NCBI RefSeq assembly: GCF_019634815.1
Contig: NZ_JAHCAP010000016.1
Location: forward strand, 17,711 to 81,710
Origin: Dokdonella sp.
GTDB taxonomy: Bacteria; Pseudomonadota; Gammaproteobacteria; Xanthomonadales; Rhodanobacteraceae
Length of the DNA stretch: 64,000 bases
Direction: 5' to 3'
The notes under the pieces are model-generated. The model saw nothing but the letters and a program-made list of their open reading frames with translations. It was not told where the DNA came from and did not search any database. Shown here one piece after another: positions 56,582-63,942 of the stretch. Made by a program: the position numbers and the translations under genes. Each line of letters opens with the position of its first letter. The stretch's first letter is position 1.

Positions 56582-57183
56582 AGCGATGGTCAATTCGGTT
56601 GTTGGCGGCGATCGGAATCATGCTGCTCGCCGGCTGCGTGACCTCGCCCACGCGTCAGATTCCCGCGAACGCCCGGATGCTGGCTGCGCAGGAGTTGCGC
56701 GAACAAGCATTGGCACAGCACACGCGCTGGACGCTGGAAGGGCGACTGGGCGTCAGCGACGGGCGCGACAGCGGCAGTGGCTCGCTGCAGTGGCAGCAGG
56801 ACGGCGCGGTCTTTCGATTCACCGTGCACGCGCCGGTCACGGGCAAGACCTGGGTGCTGTCGGGCGATGCGCAGGGCGCCGAGCTGGAAGGATTGCGCGA
56901 CGCGGCCATTCGTGGCGGCGATCCGGCCGAATTGTTGCGGCGCGAAGTCGGCTGGCAGGTGCCGTTCGCCCAACTCGTCGACTGGGTGCGCGCCGTACGT
57001 GCGCCGGGTACGGCGAATATGCAGTTCGACGCGCAAGGACTGCCCGCGCAGATCGAGCAAGACGGCTGGACGATCCGCTATGGCGATTACGATCTGGCGC
57101 AGTCGCCGCCGCTGCCGCGCCGCGTGTTTGCCAGTCAGGGCGAACGGCGCGTGCGCCTGGCGATCCGTCGCTGGCAGCCATGA
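56578..57183 (+). CDS. lolB: Outer-membrane lipoprotein insertion protein LolB
   Basis: A 201-residue lipoprotein (lipobox LLAGC, Cys20), matching the E. coli length of 207. LolB accepts lipoproteins from LolA and inserts them in the outer membrane. WTLEGRLGVSDGRDSGSGSL near residue 44, then FRFTVHAPVTGKTWVLSG near 80 and the closing RVRLAIRRW fit the half-barrel fold. It is coupled to its neighbours by 4-base overlaps on both sides. Confidence 0.92.
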   Translation: MKRWSIRLLAAIGIMLLAGCVTSPTRQIPANARMLAAQELREQALAQHTRWTLEGRLGVSDGRDSGSGSLQWQQDGAVFRFTVHAPVTGKTWVLSGDAQGAELEGLRDAAIRGGDPAELLRREVGWQVPFAQLVDWVRAVRAPGTANMQFDAQGLPAQIEQDGWTIRYGDYDLAQSPPLPRRVFASQGERRVRLAIRRWQP

Positions 57184-58064
57184 CTCGCGTCAGCACGGCC
57201 GGCGATGCCTGGAGCACGTGGTCGGCGCCGGCCAAACTCAACCTGTTCCTGCACATCGTGGGTCGGCGTGCCGACGGGTACCACCTGCTGCAGACTGCCT
57301 TCCAGTTGCTCGATTGGGGCGATGAAATCAGTCTGCGCGTGCGCAGCGACGGGCAGATCCATCGCCACGATCCCTTGCCCGGCATTCCCGAAGCAGCCGA
57401 TCTGGTGGTCCGCGCTGCTCAGGCACTGCGCGAGGCCAGCGGCTGCAGACTCGGGGCAGATATCGGCATCCTCAAGCGGATCCCGCTCGGCGGCGGCCTC
57501 GGCGGTGGCAGTTCCGATGCTGCCACCACTCTGGTTGGCCTGAATGCGCTGTGGGGCTGCGGCCTGGATGCAGAGTCGTTGGCCCGCATCGGGCTTGGCC
57601 TCGGAGCCGACGTGCCGGTGTTCGTGCGTGGGCACAGCGCCTGGGCCGAAGGCATCGGCGAAGCGCTCACGGAGCTGGCCTTGCCGGAGCCTTGGTACGT
57701 GATCGTCGACCCCGGCGCGAGCGTGCCAACCGCTGAACTTTTTGCGGCCCCGGAATTGACACGTGCTGCGCCGCAACTGACAATTCCCCGTTTCCTTGCA
57801 GGCGAATCGACCGTCAACGCGTTCGAGCCGGTCGTGCGCACGCGCTATCCCCGCGTCGCAAGCGCTCTGGATTGGCTCGGCCAGCATGGTCAGGCACGAC
57901 TGAGTGGTTCGGGCGGCTGCATCTTCACGGCAGTGAACAGTGAAGAGGCGGCGCGGCGAATCGTCAACGAGGTTCCTGCGGGAATGCGTGGCATCGCTGC
58001 GTGTGGCGTGAATGAATCACCCTTGATGACCTGCCTTCGCGATTGGCAGGCCAAGGGGCAGTGA
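57180..58064 (+). CDS. ispE: 4-diphosphocytidyl-2-C-methyl-D-erythritol kinase
   Basis: A 294-residue GHMP kinase of the MEP isoprenoid pathway. WSAPAKLNLFLHIVGRRADGYH near residue 14 is the N-terminal signature. IPLGGGLGGGSSDAATTL (about 101-118) is the ATP-binding glycine loop, and ARLSGSGGCIFTAV near 239 is motif 3. It acts in the same pathway as dxr at 32.5 kb. The stop lies 73 bases before tRNA-Gln. Confidence 0.95.
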   Translation: MTRVSTAGDAWSTWSAPAKLNLFLHIVGRRADGYHLLQTAFQLLDWGDEISLRVRSDGQIHRHDPLPGIPEAADLVVRAAQALREASGCRLGADIGILKRIPLGGGLGGGSSDAATTLVGLNALWGCGLDAESLARIGLGLGADVPVFVRGHSAWAEGIGEALTELALPEPWYVIVDPGASVPTAELFAAPELTRAAPQLTIPRFLAGESTVNAFEPVVRTRYPRVASALDWLGQHGQARLSGSGGCIFTAVNSEEAARRIVNEVPAGMRGIAACGVNESPLMTCLRDWQAKGQ

Positions 58065-58106
58065 GACAGACGTGGCGCGGCTTTGCCGTGACCGTTTGCA
58101 TGCAGG

Positions 58107-58123
58107 CCGGGCAGGAAGCCCGG
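58107..58123 (+). repeat. Solo copy of the tRNA-linked hairpin
   Basis: A 6-bp perfect hairpin CCGGGC-AGGAA-GCCCGG lies 15 bases before tRNA-Gln. Loop and inner stem are identical to the last hairpin of the T-loop inserts at both tRNA loci. Confidence 0.6.
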
Positions 58124-58137
58124 ATCAGCTCGGATAT

Positions 58138-58212
58138 TGGGGCGTCGCCAAGTGGTAAGGCACCGGGTTTTGATCCCGGCATTCGCAGGTTCGAATCCTG
58201 CCGCCCCAGCCA
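58138..58212 (+). tRNA. tRNA-Gln (anticodon TTG)
   Basis: A complete 75-base tRNA with CCA encoded. The acceptor stem is TGGGGCG with CGCCCCA, the anticodon stem CCGGG/CCCGG encloses the loop TTTTGAT with anticodon TTG, and the T-arm GCAGG-TTCGAAT-CCTGC is intact. It sits between ispE and prs as in related genomes. Confidence 0.97.
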
Positions 58213-58251
58213 AATCGAAGGAATGGCAAGTTTGGTCGGCAGGATGAGAAC

Positions 58252-58354
58252 GCAGGTTCGACCGATCCGCAGGAGCGGATCGGAAACAGCGGCGCAGCCG
58301 CTGGCCCGAAGGGCGAAGGGCAGGAAGCCCGAAGTCATCCTGCCGCCCCAGCCA
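58252..58354 (+). repeat. tRNA-Gln 3-prime repeat 1 with T-loop insert
   Basis: GCAGGTTCGA (58252-58261), the 5-prime half of the tRNA-Gln T-arm, is followed by a 75-base insert (58262-58336) and then by ATCCTGCCGCCCCAGCCA (58337-58354), the exact rest of tRNA-Gln. The insert holds four hairpins: 58262-58283 (9-bp stem, loop AGGA), 58288-58302 (6 bp), 58304-58314 (4 bp) and 58318-58330 (GGGC-AGGAA-GCCC), then GAAGTC. Confidence 0.9.
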
Positions 58355-58396
58355 AGCTTGATGGAGCAGCAAGAGCCTGGATGGCAGGATGAGAAC

Positions 58397-58499
58397 GCAG
58401 GTTCGACTGATCCGCAGGAGCGGATTGGAAACAGCGGCGCAGCCGCTGGCCCGAAGGGCGAAGGGCAGGAAGCCCGAAGTCATCCTGCCGCCCCAGCCA
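58397..58499 (+). repeat. tRNA-Gln 3-prime repeat 2 with T-loop insert
   Basis: A second tandem copy, 145 bases after the first: T-arm half at 58397-58406, 75-base insert at 58407-58481, tRNA 3-prime end at 58482-58499. The first hairpin differs at its base (CTGATCCGC against GCGGATTGG), where C-G and G-C pairs become two G-U pairs, so the stem is kept. The spacer before it differs from the first but shares the tail GGCAGGATGAGAAC. Confidence 0.9.
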
Positions 58500-58551
58500 A
58501 GTTTGCTTGGTCTTTTCTAATTGCTGAAATCGATGACAGCGTTGCGCTGCG

Positions 58552-59523
58552 ATGGAGACCAAGGTGGATACATCGGGAATGCTCGTCTTCGCCGGCAATG
58601 CGCATCGCGCGCTGGCAGGTGCGATCTGCGAGAAGCTCAGCATGCCGCTGGGCAAGGCGTTGGTCGGGCGCTTCAGTGACGGCGAAGTGCAGATCGAGAT
58701 CGAGGAAAACGTGCGTCTGCAGGACGTGTTCGTGATCCAGTCGACCTGCGCACCGACCGCCGACAATTTCATGGAATTGCTGGCGCTGGTGGATGCGCTC
58801 AAGCGCGCCTCGGCGGCCAGTGTGACCGCGGTGATTCCGTATCTGGGTTATGCGCGTCAGGATCGGCGCCCGCGTTCGGCGCGCGTGCCGATCACGGCAA
58901 AGGTCGCAGCGCAGATGATCGGCGTGGTCGGCACCGACCGGGTGCTCACGGTCGACTTGCATGCGGATCAGATCCAGGGGTTTTTCGACGTGCCGCTCGA
59001 CAACGTGTATGCCTCGCCAGTGTTGCTCGCCGACATCTGGCGGCATTACTACGCCAAGGGTGAGTTGATCGTGGTGTCGCCCGATGTCGGTGGCGTGGCG
59101 CGTGCACGCGCGGTCGCCAAGCGGCTCGACGATGCGGACTTGGCGATCATCGACAAGCGCCGTCCGCGTGCCAACGAGGCGACGGTGATGAACATCATCG
59201 GCGAGGTCAAGGGCAAGGTGTGCGTGCTTGTCGATGACATCGTCGATACGGCCGGCACCCTGTGTGCGGCGGCAGCGGCGCTCAAGAGGAATGGGGCGCG
59301 CAAGGTGGTGGCTTACTGCACGCATCCGGTGCTGTCGGGCGCAGCAATCTCCAACCTGGAGAATTCGGTGCTCGACGAGTTGGTGGTCACCGACACGATT
59401 CCGTTGCGTGAGGATGCACGCAACTGCACGCGCATTCGCCAGCTCTCGGTTGCCGAGTTGCTCGCGGAAACGATCCGGCGCATCGCCTTCGGCGAGTCGG
59501 TGAGTTCGTTGTACGTGGATTGA
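58552..59523 (+). CDS. prs: Ribose-phosphate pyrophosphokinase
   Basis: A 323-residue PRPP synthase (E. coli 315) supplying purine, pyrimidine, histidine and NAD synthesis. [12 protein letters not shown] near residue 11, the flexible-loop segment [18 protein letters not shown] near 98 and the PRPP-binding loop [13 protein letters not shown] near 226 are all present. The protein may instead start at the internal ATG 58579, which matches the E. coli N-terminus better; AAGGTGG lies 12 bases before it. Confidence 0.96.
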   Translation: METKVDTSGMLVFAGNAHRALAGAICEKLSMPLGKALVGRFSDGEVQIEIEENVRLQDVFVIQSTCAPTADNFMELLALVDALKRASAASVTAVIPYLGYARQDRRPRSARVPITAKVAAQMIGVVGTDRVLTVDLHADQIQGFFDVPLDNVYASPVLLADIWRHYYAKGELIVVSPDVGGVARARAVAKRLDDADLAIIDKRRPRANEATVMNIIGEVKGKVCVLVDDIVDTAGTLCAAAAALKRNGARKVVAYCTHPVLSGAAISNLENSVLDELVVTDTIPLREDARNCTRIRQLSVAELLAETIRRIAFGESVSSLYVD

Positions 59524-59525
59524 CG

Positions 59526-59598
59526 GAGCCGGGTTTTTCCGGCTCTCAACCGCTCTCCTGGTCGCGGGGGAGCATCATCGCCGCCGCGAGGCGGTTTT
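59526..59598 (+). terminator. Two hairpins between prs and rplY, possible attenuator
   Basis: Hairpin one is GAGCCGG-GTTTTT-CCGGCTC at 59526-59545. Hairpin two is CCGCC-GCGA-GGCGG at 59581-59594, followed by TTTT and ending 22 bases before the rplY ATG. The second looks like a weak intrinsic terminator, so it may attenuate read-through into rplY. Confidence 0.45.
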
Positions 59599-59619
59599 AC
59601 TGCAAGAAGGCAATTTGAA

Positions 59620-60294
59620 ATGGCCAAGACTCATGAAATCAAGGTTGAACGGCGCAACGACGAGGGCAAGGGTGCGAGCCGCCGCCTGCGTCGCGCTGGT
59701 TTCGTTCCCGCCATCGTTTACGGTGGTGAACTGGCTCCGGTCAGCATCCAGATCGAGCACAAGTCGGTCTGGCACGCGAGCCAGAACGAGTGGTTCTATT
59801 CGTCGATCCTCGACCTGAGCCTGGGCGGCGACGTGCAGAAGGTGTTGCTGCGTGACATGCAGCGCCATCCATACAAGCAGATCGTGATGCATCTGGATTT
59901 CCAGCGCGTCAACGAGAATGAAGCGCTGCGCCTGCGCGTGCCGTTGCACTTCCTCAATCAGGAAGTCTCGCCAGCGGGCAAGACCTCGGGCGTGGTGATC
60001 ATGCGTGAGCTGACCGACATCGAAATCTCCTGCCTGCCCAAGGACCTGCCGGAGTACATCGAAGTCGACCTGTCTGCACTCAAGGTCGGTGACATCGTGC
60101 ACACGTCCGATCTCAAGCTGCCCAAGGGCGTGGAAATCCCCGACCTGCGCTTTGGCAAGGAACATGACCACGCCGTGGTCGTGGCCAAGGAAATGCGTGA
60201 GGAAGTCGAGGCGGCGCCAGCTGCCGAAGGTGATGCGGCAGCGGCGGCTCCGGCCGCGGCGGCGGCTCCGGCGAAAAAGGACGAGAAGAAGTAA
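59620..60294 (+). CDS. rplY: 50S ribosomal protein L25 (Ctc/TL5 form)
   Basis: A 224-residue L25 of the long two-domain form. The 5S rRNA-binding domain covers about residues 1-95 (RNDEGKGASRRLRRAGFVPAI, LRDMQRHPYKQIVMHLDFQR). The TL5-type beta domain covers about 96-190. The tail is a low-complexity Ala/Pro stretch ending KKDEKK. E. coli L25 has only the first domain. A good ribosome binding site (AGAAGGC) is present. It lies between prs and pth as usual. Confidence 0.96.
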   Translation: MAKTHEIKVERRNDEGKGASRRLRRAGFVPAIVYGGELAPVSIQIEHKSVWHASQNEWFYSSILDLSLGGDVQKVLLRDMQRHPYKQIVMHLDFQRVNENEALRLRVPLHFLNQEVSPAGKTSGVVIMRELTDIEISCLPKDLPEYIEVDLSALKVGDIVHTSDLKLPKGVEIPDLRFGKEHDHAVVVAKEMREEVEAAPAAEGDAAAAAPAAAAAPAKKDEKK

Positions 60295-60417
60295 TTCCTG
60301 CCGGCATCGGCGCATGCCGTTTGCCGGCGATGTCCGGACGCGCGGAACCACCGGTTCCGCGCCGTTTTCGCCGCCGCATCCGGCATGTGATCCGACCGGT
60401 TGGTTTTCTCGCACGTC

Positions 60418-60996
60418 ATGGCGCCCCTTCGCCTCATCGTCGGCCTTGGCAATCCCGGCGTCGACCACTTGCGCACGCGCCACAACGCGGGCTTCTGGTT
60501 TGTCGATGCCCTGGCGCGACGCGAAAGCCTGGGTTTCGGCATCGAAGCCAAGCTGCGCGCCCAGACCGCCAGGCTCGTGCTCGATGGCGAGCCGGTGTGG
60601 CTGCTCAAGCCCAATACATTCATGAATGCGAGCGGCATCGCGGTGGGCGCCGCGCTGCGTTACTGGAAGATCGAGCCCGAGGAGATGCTCGTCGTCCACG
60701 ATGATCTCGATCTGCCGCCGGGCGTCGCCCGTCTCAAATTCGACGGCGGACATGGTGGCCAGAACGGCCTGCGCGACCTGTTTGCGCATATCGGCCACGG
60801 CAAGTTTCACCGGCTGCGCATTGGCATCGGACATCCCGGGCACAAGGATCGCGTGACCAGTTGGGTACTAGGCAGGCCGTCGGCGATGGACGAGGAAGCG
60901 ATCCTGAACGCGATCGGCGCTGCTCTCGAAGTGTTGCCGCTGGCGGTGCGGGGCCAATTCGATGCGGCAATGAAACAGTTGCACACCAGCGGGTAG
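60418..60996 (+). CDS. pth: Peptidyl-tRNA hydrolase
   Basis: A 192-residue enzyme (E. coli 194) that frees stalled peptidyl-tRNAs. LIVGLGNPG (residues 6-14), catalytic His22 in TRHNAGFWFVD, the LLKPNTFMNASG motif near 66 and VVHDDLDLPPG near 92 are all present, with GGHGGQNGLRD near 113. I take the ATG at 60418, six codons inside the longest frame, because it matches the family start. Confidence 0.96.
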   Translation: MAPLRLIVGLGNPGVDHLRTRHNAGFWFVDALARRESLGFGIEAKLRAQTARLVLDGEPVWLLKPNTFMNASGIAVGAALRYWKIEPEEMLVVHDDLDLPPGVARLKFDGGHGGQNGLRDLFAHIGHGKFHRLRIGIGHPGHKDRVTSWVLGRPSAMDEEAILNAIGAALEVLPLAVRGQFDAAMKQLHTSG

Positions 60997-61051
60997 TCTG
61001 AATTCGGATTGCGGCGATGGTCATGGCATTGCCTGCCATTTGATCTGCCCC

Positions 61052-61080
61052 ATTCCCGATCCACGATTCCCGTTTCCCGA
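61052..61080 (+). repeat. Short ATTCCCG repeats
   Basis: Three degenerate copies of ATTCCCG or TTTCCCG lie close together in the pth-ychF gap. Such runs occur between genes in Xanthomonadales. No function is known to me. Confidence 0.45.
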
Positions 61081-61104
61081 CTTCACCTTTTCCGGAATTC
61101 AAGC

Positions 61105-62196
61105 ATGGGCATCAGATGCGGCATCGTCGGTCTGCCGAACGTCGGCAAGTCGACTCTTTTCAACGCGCTGACCAACGCCGGCATTGCCGCGGCGAATTTT
61201 CCTTTCTGCACGATTGAGCCGAACGTGGGCGTGGTGCCGGTGCCCGACCCGCGCCTGGCGGCGCTGGCGGGGATCGCCAAGCCGCTCAAGATCATTCCCA
61301 CCTCGATCGAGTTCGTCGACATCGCCGGGCTGGTCGCCGGCGCCTCCAAGGGTGAAGGCCTGGGCAACAAGTTTCTCGCCCACATCCGCGAGGTCGATGC
61401 GATTGCCCATGTGGTGCGTTGTTTCGAACACGACGACATCGTTCACGTGGCCGGCAAGGTCGATCCGATCGCCGACATCGAGACCATCGATACCGAGCTC
61501 GCGCTGGCCGATCTGGAGTCGGTCGACAAGGCGCTGGCGCGCGTCGAGCGTGCCGCCAAGGCCAATGACAAGGAAGCAATGGCGAAAAGGCCGGTGTTGC
61601 AGAAGCTGGCTGCCGGGCTCAATGAAGGTCGTGTCGCACGCAGCTTGGGTCTGGACGAGGAGGAGAAGGCGCAGGTGCGCGACCTGTTTCTGCTCACGCT
61701 CAAGCCGCTGATGTACATCGCCAACGTGCGCGAGGAAGGGTTCGAAAACAACCCGCATCTGGATCGCGTGCGTGAGCGTGCCGCGCAGGAAGGCGCTGAA
61801 GTCGTACCCGTCTGTGCTGCGATCGAAGAGGAGATGGCCCAGCTCGAAGAGGCCGATCGTGACGAATTCCTCAAGGATCTGGGGCTGGACGAGCCGGGGT
61901 TGAATCGAGTCATCCGCGCCGGCTACAAGCTGCTCGGTCTGCAGACCTACTTCACTGCGGGTGAGAAGGAAGTGCGCGCCTGGCAGGTACGCAAGGGGGC
62001 CACCGCGCCACAGGCTGCAGGCGTGATCCACACTGATTTCGAACGCGGCTTCATTCGCGCCGAAACCATCGCCTACGATGACTACATCAAGTACAAGGGC
62101 GAAGCTGGCGCGCGCGATGCCGGCCGCTTGCGGCTGGAAGGCAAGGAGTACATCGTGCAGGAAGGCGATGTGCTGCATTTCCGCTTCAACGTCTGA
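61105..62196 (+). CDS. ychF: Redox-regulated ATPase YchF
   Basis: A 363-residue OBG-family protein (E. coli 363) that prefers ATP to GTP and binds ribosomes. The P-loop is GLPNVGKST (residues 9-17), switch-region [17 protein letters not shown] lies near 70, and a helical coiled domain and a C-terminal TGS domain (from about 280, with [18 protein letters not shown]) follow. The Walker variant with missing NKxD agrees with ATP preference. ATG 61105 was chosen at the family start. Confidence 0.96.
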   Translation: MGIRCGIVGLPNVGKSTLFNALTNAGIAAANFPFCTIEPNVGVVPVPDPRLAALAGIAKPLKIIPTSIEFVDIAGLVAGASKGEGLGNKFLAHIREVDAIAHVVRCFEHDDIVHVAGKVDPIADIETIDTELALADLESVDKALARVERAAKANDKEAMAKRPVLQKLAAGLNEGRVARSLGLDEEEKAQVRDLFLLTLKPLMYIANVREEGFENNPHLDRVRERAAQEGAEVVPVCAAIEEEMAQLEEADRDEFLKDLGLDEPGLNRVIRAGYKLLGLQTYFTAGEKEVRAWQVRKGATAPQAAGVIHTDFERGFIRAETIAYDDYIKYKGEAGARDAGRLRLEGKEYIVQEGDVLHFRFNV

Positions 62197-62219
62197 TCGC
62201 CTGCAATCTGGAGGCTGAC

Positions 62220-62717
62220 ATGCCGGGACAACAACGCGAACTCGAGTTCCGATTCCTGGCCGAGCCGACCGATGTCAACTTCGGCGGCAAGGTTCACGGC
62301 GGCATGGTGATGAAATGGATTGATCAGGCCGGCTATGCAGCCGCGGTCGGCTGGAGTGGCAGGTACTGCGTGACGGTGGCGGTGGGCGGCATCCAGTTCG
62401 TCGAGCCGATCCTGATCGGCGATCTCGTGACCGTGCGCTGCAAACTCATCCATACCGGGCGATCGAGCATGCAGTTTGCGGTGGATGTGATCGCGCGGGA
62501 TCTCAAGACCACGCATTCACGTCGGGCAACCAGTTGCATCGTGATGTTCGTGGCTCTGGATGCGCCCGATGGCAAGCCGACCCCGGTCCCTGCATGGACT
62601 CCGGTGAGCGACGAGGATCGCCGTCTGGCCGATTTTGCCGGACGCCTGCAGGAGCTGTCGCAGGCGATGGAATCCGAGGTCAGCCGATTCCGCGCCGATC
62701 CGGCATCTCCGACCTGA
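62220..62717 (+). CDS. Acyl-CoA thioesterase (hotdog fold, YciA-like)
   Basis: A 165-residue hotdog-domain thioesterase. VNFGGKVHGGMVMKWIDQAGYAAA near residue 20 contains the conserved Asp and GGxV motif of YciA/BFIT acyl-CoA hydrolases, and VEPILIGDLVTVRCKL near 61 is the central strand pair. It likely trims acyl-CoA pools in the cytoplasm; chain length is unknown. GGAGGCTGAC precedes the ATG. It is the last protein gene before the tRNA cluster. Confidence 0.88.
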   Translation: MPGQQRELEFRFLAEPTDVNFGGKVHGGMVMKWIDQAGYAAAVGWSGRYCVTVAVGGIQFVEPILIGDLVTVRCKLIHTGRSSMQFAVDVIARDLKTTHSRRATSCIVMFVALDAPDGKPTPVPAWTPVSDEDRRLADFAGRLQELSQAMESEVSRFRADPASPT

Positions 62718-62760
62718 GCGATTCGAATGGCTGGAGATGACCTTCGAGGCCTGTTGAGCC

Positions 62761-62790
62761 TTGACACTGCCGTCGCCCAGACAGGACAAT
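62761..62790 (+). promoter_or_regulatory. Sigma-70 promoter of the tRNA-Tyr array and tRNA-tuf operon
   Basis: TTGACA (62761-62766, perfect) and GACAAT (62785-62790, 4 of 6) are 18 bases apart. A GC-rich discriminator (GCGCGGC) follows the -10, as at stringently controlled stable-RNA promoters. Transcription should start near 62797, upstream of all interrupted tRNA-Tyr copies. Confidence 0.7.
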
Positions 62791-62822
62791 GCGCGGCTCG
62801 CCTCGGGGCACTCTCGAGGCAT

Positions 62823-62932
62823 GCACCTTCGGTGGTTCGATAAATTTGTCTTGAACGAATTTGAACGCGACGCGAAAGCGGCGCGGCCCCGCAAGGGGCG
62901 CAGGGCAGGAAGCCCGGAGTCATCCACCTCCC
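62823..62932 (+). repeat. Interrupted tRNA-Tyr copy A (5-prime truncated)
   Basis: Only the T-arm part of tRNA-Tyr (CCTTCGGTGGTTCGA, ending 62840) precedes an 81-base insert (62841-62921), and ATCCACCTCCC follows. The first hairpin (TAAATTTGT against ACGAATTTG) differs from copies B and C but keeps its nine pairs through G-U wobbles. The 228-base period matches the next copies. Confidence 0.85.
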
Positions 62933-63000
62933 TGCGGCGCGAAGCGCTGCCGAGGGTTGGCCGGAAACTCGGGTGCTGCAAAGACAATTGAAAAGTTTCC

Positions 63001-63161
63001 GGAGGGATACCCAAGCGGCCAACGGGGGCAGACTGTAAATCTGCTGGCTTACGCCTTCGGTGGTTCGACAAATTCGTCTGGAACGAATTTGAACGCGACG
63101 CGAAAGCGGCGCGGCCCCGCAAGGGGCGCAGGGCAGGAAGCCCGGAGTCATCCACCTCCCT
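63001..63161 (+). repeat. Interrupted tRNA-Tyr copy B
   Basis: The 5-prime part of tRNA-Tyr (63001-63068: acceptor, D-arm, anticodon GTA arm, variable arm, T-arm to TTCGA) is identical to the intact gene. An 81-base insert (63069-63149) then splits the T-loop, and ATCCACCTCCCT follows. Acceptor 3-prime strand TCCCTGC allows 6 of 7 pairs; no CCA is encoded. Hairpins in the insert: 9-bp stem with loop CTGGA, a GAAA-capped stem, GCCCC-GCAA-GGGGC and GGGC-AGGAA-GCCC. Confidence 0.9.
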
Positions 63162-63228
63162 GCGGCGCGCAGCGCTGCCGAGGGTTGGCCGGAAGCTCGG
63201 GTGCTGCAAAGACAATTGAAAAGTTTCC

Positions 63229-63388
63229 GGAGGGATACCCAAGCGGCCAACGGGGGCAGACTGTAAATCTGCTGGCTTACGCCTTCGGTGGTTCGACAAA
63301 TTCGTCCGGAACGAATTTGAACGCGACGCGAAAGCGGCGCGGCCTCGCAAGGGGCGCAGGGCAGGAAGCCCGGAGTCATCCACCTCCC
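63229..63388 (+). repeat. Interrupted tRNA-Tyr copy C
   Basis: As copy B, 228 bases later: tRNA 5-prime part 63229-63296, insert 63297-63377 and ATCCACCTCCC. The first hairpin loop is CCGGA instead of CTGGA, with the stem unchanged. The acceptor 3-prime strand is more decayed (TCCCGGT). The spacer after it differs from that after A and B. Confidence 0.9.
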
Positions 63389-63456
63389 GGTGGCGCGCAG
63401 CGACATCAGGGAGATGGGCAGGACGGGCGACAACGGCAGGAACGAAAGAGATTTCC

Positions 63457-63542
63457 GGAGGGATACCCAAGCGGCCAACGGGGGCAGACTGTAAATCTGC
63501 TGGCTTACGCCTTCGGTGGTTCGAATCCACCTCCCTCCACCA
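63457..63542 (+). tRNA. tRNA-Tyr (anticodon GTA)
   Basis: An intact 86-base class II tRNA with CCA. The acceptor is GGAGGGA with TCCCTCC, the anticodon loop is CTGTAAA, a long variable arm is present, and the T-arm GGTGG-TTCGAAT-CCACC is uninterrupted. It terminates the array of interrupted copies and leads the Tyr-Gly-Thr-tuf operon. Confidence 0.97.
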
Positions 63543-63630
63543 GTTTCAGAATGTGCAAGGCATCGAAAGAGGTGGATTCGACCCACCCAACACCGATGCC
63601 GGCACTGGAAGCTTCAAACCGCAATGCAGC

Positions 63631-63704
63631 GCGGGAGTAGTTCAATGGTAGAACTGTAGCCTTCCAAGCTACTAGCGCGGGTTCGATTCCCGTCTCCCGC
63701 TCCA
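63631..63704 (+). tRNA. tRNA-Gly (anticodon TCC)
   Basis: A 74-base tRNA with CCA. The acceptor is GCGGGAG with CTCCCGC, the anticodon loop CTTCCAA gives anticodon TCC, and the T-loop is TTCGATT. It is the second tRNA of the classic Tyr-Gly-Thr-tuf cluster. Confidence 0.97.
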
Positions 63705-63777
63705 TTGAGTGGCTCCAGTTCAAGGGTCCAGCCCGGATGCTGGTGCCTTGCCGCCACGGAAGGCAGTTCAAGTTCAC

Positions 63778-63853
63778 GCTCACGTAGCTCAGTCGGTAGA
63801 GCACCTCCTTGGTAAGGAGGAGGTCACTGGTTCGATTCCAGTCGTGAGCACCA
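63778..63853 (+). tRNA. tRNA-Thr (anticodon GGT)
   Basis: A 76-base tRNA with CCA. The acceptor is GCTCACG with CGTGAGC, the anticodon stem CCTCC/GGAGG encloses TTGGTAA with anticodon GGT, and the T-loop is TTCGATT. Confidence 0.97.
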
Positions 63854-63890
63854 GATTCGTGCGCCCCTTGACGGGCGTGTGGTGCAAGCG

Positions 63891-63908
63891 GCGACCTTTT
63901 GCGGTCGC
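63891..63908 (+). other. Hairpin between tRNA-Thr and tuf
   Basis: A 6-bp stem GCGACC-TTTTGC-GGTCGC stands in the 89-base spacer, preceded by a second small hairpin (CGCCC-CTTGA-CGGGCG near 63862). They probably mark RNA processing between the tRNA precursor and the tuf message. Confidence 0.45.
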
Positions 63909-63942
63909 AATTTCCAAGAGAGTCTCATCAGAGGTTGATGCC

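Noticed and set aside
63001..63388. CRISPR array
   Set aside because: Repeats are long tRNA-derived tandem units, not short repeats with unique spacers, and no cas genes are present.
62333..63586. 417- and 337-codon minus-strand frames over the tRNA-Tyr array with internal repeats
   Set aside because: Their repeated peptides come from antisense translation of tRNA-Tyr copies and inserts. They lack ribosome binding sites and match a known type of spurious annotation.
62861..63640. 259-codon plus-strand repeat protein over the tRNA-Tyr array
   Set aside because: It is a read-through of the interrupted tRNA copies and continues into the intact tRNA-Tyr gene, so it is not protein coding.
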